Shown in pieces: positions 61,699-64,000 of a stretch of 64,000 bases of DNA. Position numbers and translations under genes: made by a program. This DNA comes from Sipunculus nudus (Eukaryota > Annelida > Sipuncula > Golfingiida > Sipunculidae). The stretch spans positions 93,301,642 to 93,365,641 of the forward strand of contig CM049306.1 in the NCBI GenBank assembly GCA_026874595.1, in the 5' to 3' direction. The stretch's first letter is position 1. Each line of letters begins with the position of its first letter. The notes beneath the pieces were generated by a model that saw nothing but the letters and a program-made list of their open reading frames with translations, was not told where the DNA came from and did not search any database.

Positions 61699-64000
61699 TT
61701 ATGGTGTGTTATGTGTCAACAATAGGGCATGGTGTGTCCGCTGTGTGAGCGTTTGTGGTTGGATGATGTGACACCCGGGACTCCCATATGTCCAGAGCTG
61801 CACTGAGCTGCTGCATTCCCACAGTCACTGTGCTCATACGTCTCAATATTGTTCATTATACACAGGTGCTCAATCTAGGTACATACACATGGAGACAGGG
61901 AAGGGGTGTATATAACATAGGTGCACTTGTCTATTTCTTTACAACAGTTAGGTCAATAAGATCAGGTGTTTTATTTGATCACTTTATGTGTTAATTGATC
62001 AGGATGAATTATGTGGTGATATTTATTAATATTAAGGTCAAGGTTAGCCTGACAGCCAGTACAAGCAAAACATGGTACAAGCAAATGAACAATTGTGACA
62101 TACATCAGTGATCCAGTTATAGAGAATGATTGTCATGGAAAATTATTAATTATCAGCCAGGTGCAATGATTTTACTGTATACATACAATGGTTATATTAA
62201 TAATCAGCCAGCTGAATGCATTTACTGTATACATACAATGGTAATATTAATTATCAGCCAGGTGTAATGATTTTACTGTATACATTCAATGGTTACTTAC
62301 AGCAGACAAGCTGTGCAGGTTTTTGTACAGGTAACTGACTCTCCTAACTTGGTCAGGTGCATAGTAAGAGGCATTCTGTTCCAGTGGTTGGATCATTGAT
62401 GTGTTATTACTTACACACCATTGAGCATGTAATTTATGCTGATTTCACAAACATCCTATCAGTGTATTTACCACATGGCTACACATAAGTTCTATCTGAA
62501 GCCAACTGTCTGACCAGATGATAATCAATGCAGGTATTGTGTATCTACTGTCTGTCAATTCACTGAGTACACTGATGGTGTCAAATGCACTTTAAAATTA
62601 CCATCATTACAATCATCTCACCTACTGCATGGTTACTAACACCCTTGCTGTAGATATTATCATTGAAAACTATATTATTAAAAAAATGAAGGCTTAAGTT
62701 GATCATTATGTTTTGGTGATATATTCATTATATATATATTATATATTCATATGTTATTATTAAGAATCTCGACAAGGGATCAGTTGCCAATTACTAGTAT
62801 ATATGTTTCCTGGACACATTATGAGCAGTATCATAACATATTGTCATGTTTCTCATTGTTAAAAACTTAAAGGAATCAAAATCCCAGTTTTATATATCAG
62901 ATTAATTTATATATATTAATTTAAATATATGATTTTATTAGCTGTAATTGAGTCCTATATTGGCATTAAATTTAACAGTGAAACACGGAAAAGTGGGCCT
63001 CTTTTATTGATGAAAATAAAGCCATCCATCTTTTTTTGTGTTGCCATAAATTTAAAGGCACAGACATTGTGAACAAGATTAAGACCCTGCAGTAATTTTA
63101 CGACAGTACTGAAAAAACGTTGCCAGCATCTGTGAGTGCTGTCTATTCGTGGTGTTTGCACTGTCTGACCTATACTTCTTCCTACCGTGACTTTCCTCTC
63201 CGACAAGTCACCGTAAAAGCTAATCTTAGCTTTCCCTGATCAGCTTGACGGCACAGCATCAAAAACATACTGCATTGTTTTACGTAAAGACGGAGTTCGT
63301 GAGGTACACCATTGATCTGCTCACAGCCTGATAAAGATTCTCTGGAAGGTCAAGGTCTTCATGAATGTTGCAAATATATGGAAGGATCTAATACAAACAG
63401 ATGAGGAGTGTTGACCCAGCTCACTAAGTCTTCCAAGTTAAGGTTCTTATAGCTTTGTGGAATCTATAAAAGCTAAAAGGTGCATGTTATATATAGCACA
63501 GACTGTACAGATATGTCATAAACTCAAACTACATACATAACTCAGCAGAGTTATATACTTGTAAAGTATTAAAATCTCTGCTTTGAATATATCATTGTGC
63601 ACAAGCTTTATATTTTCTACTGACACAACCAGTCATTAGTTCTTAATTTGAATACTGATTTTTTTCTTTCAATTTTGTATATTTGCTGTCATTTGTGCTT
63701 TAGTCATTGGCTTGTATTCTGGAAGTGCATAGTTCATGTCTTGTGTGTATACATGCATTTCCACAATAATTGTTCAGTTTAGTTTCACATTGGGTAATTA
63801 CCATTTATGCATACATGAGATTTTCTATAACTGTACAAATAATTACCCAGAGCAGTTATTGTGCACTACACATGCTATTAATATTATCAATTTATGTTTA
63901 TAGTAGGGACAGGAAAGTCTTTTAAAAAAGAAATATTGAATGACAATAATAAACATGCATACTGTATACCATCAGAATACTAACATTTAAAAAAGGATAT
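61699..64000. other. Non-coding A/T-rich right edge
   Basis: No gene supported. It contains a three-copy tandem at 62142-62295 and AT-rich palindromic tracts near 62732-62757 and 62892-62930. The sequence remains A/T-rich and unremarkable to the end. Confidence 0.5.
62142..62295. repeat. ~50-bp tandem repeat, three copies
   Basis: TCAGCCAG recurs at 62153, 62204 and 62254. Each is followed by a TTTACTGTATACATACAATG segment and a run like GGTTATATTAATTA. The second copy has lost about five bases after the anchor. Confidence 0.85.

Overview
The window looks like non-coding DNA from an animal genome. It is A/T-rich, full of microsatellites, minisatellites and transposable elements, and has no convincing multi-exon gene and no operon-like gene packing. 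The most informative clues to the organism are the mobile elements. Rolling-circle (Helitron-like) non-autonomous elements end in a CCATGGG-type terminal hairpin followed by CTTG, and they carry tandem-repeat cores. A tRNA-derived SINE also carries a TTTTCTCCGGGTACTCCG-type central domain. Both are typical, as I recall, of molluscs and other lophotrochozoans, so a mollusc is my best guess; this is inference, not proof.

Layout. 1-6160 is mostly unique A/T-rich DNA with a foldback element (about 1111-1443) and a long AT microsatellite (2133-2200). 6163-7819 is the first of three 'family A' Helitron-like elements. 9131-9700 is a 40-bp minisatellite. 9.7-30 kb is mostly unique sequence with homopolymer C/G tracts and short tandem duplications. 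30054-33464 is a 'family B' Helitron-like element with six units of about 340 bp, interrupted by a nested 'family C' element (32111-33282). 33889-34146 is a SINE. 34.1-40.4 kb is unique sequence with one exon-like ORF (38921-39105). 40415-41374 and 43335-47111 are two more family A elements, the latter with a long 288-bp tandem array. 48.6-64 kb is mainly unique, with a 57-bp minisatellite (48644-48985), a compact foldback (52318-52443) and a small ORF (61559-61690).

Genes. I see no gene I can name. A few short ATG-led segments on the + strand run into good splice donors (790-812, 14056-14075, 38921-39105) and could be alternative first exons of a gene beyond the right edge. Only 38921-39105 is long enough to be worth taking seriously. 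The window may be intergenic or a very long intron.

Most interesting signal. Families A, B and C share the same terminal architecture although their interiors differ: a 5' hairpin whose left arm is repeated, inverted, near the 3' end, with the 3' end itself reading CTAG/CTGG/CTTG followed by T. All three also carry the same 12-bp perfect palindrome GGTGGCGCCACC. The family A core is an array of perfect nuclear-receptor half-site clusters (AGGTCAAAGGTCAAGGTCA), about fourteen in this window. Separately, several near-consensus CTCF-like motifs occur, some inside a short dispersed repeat.
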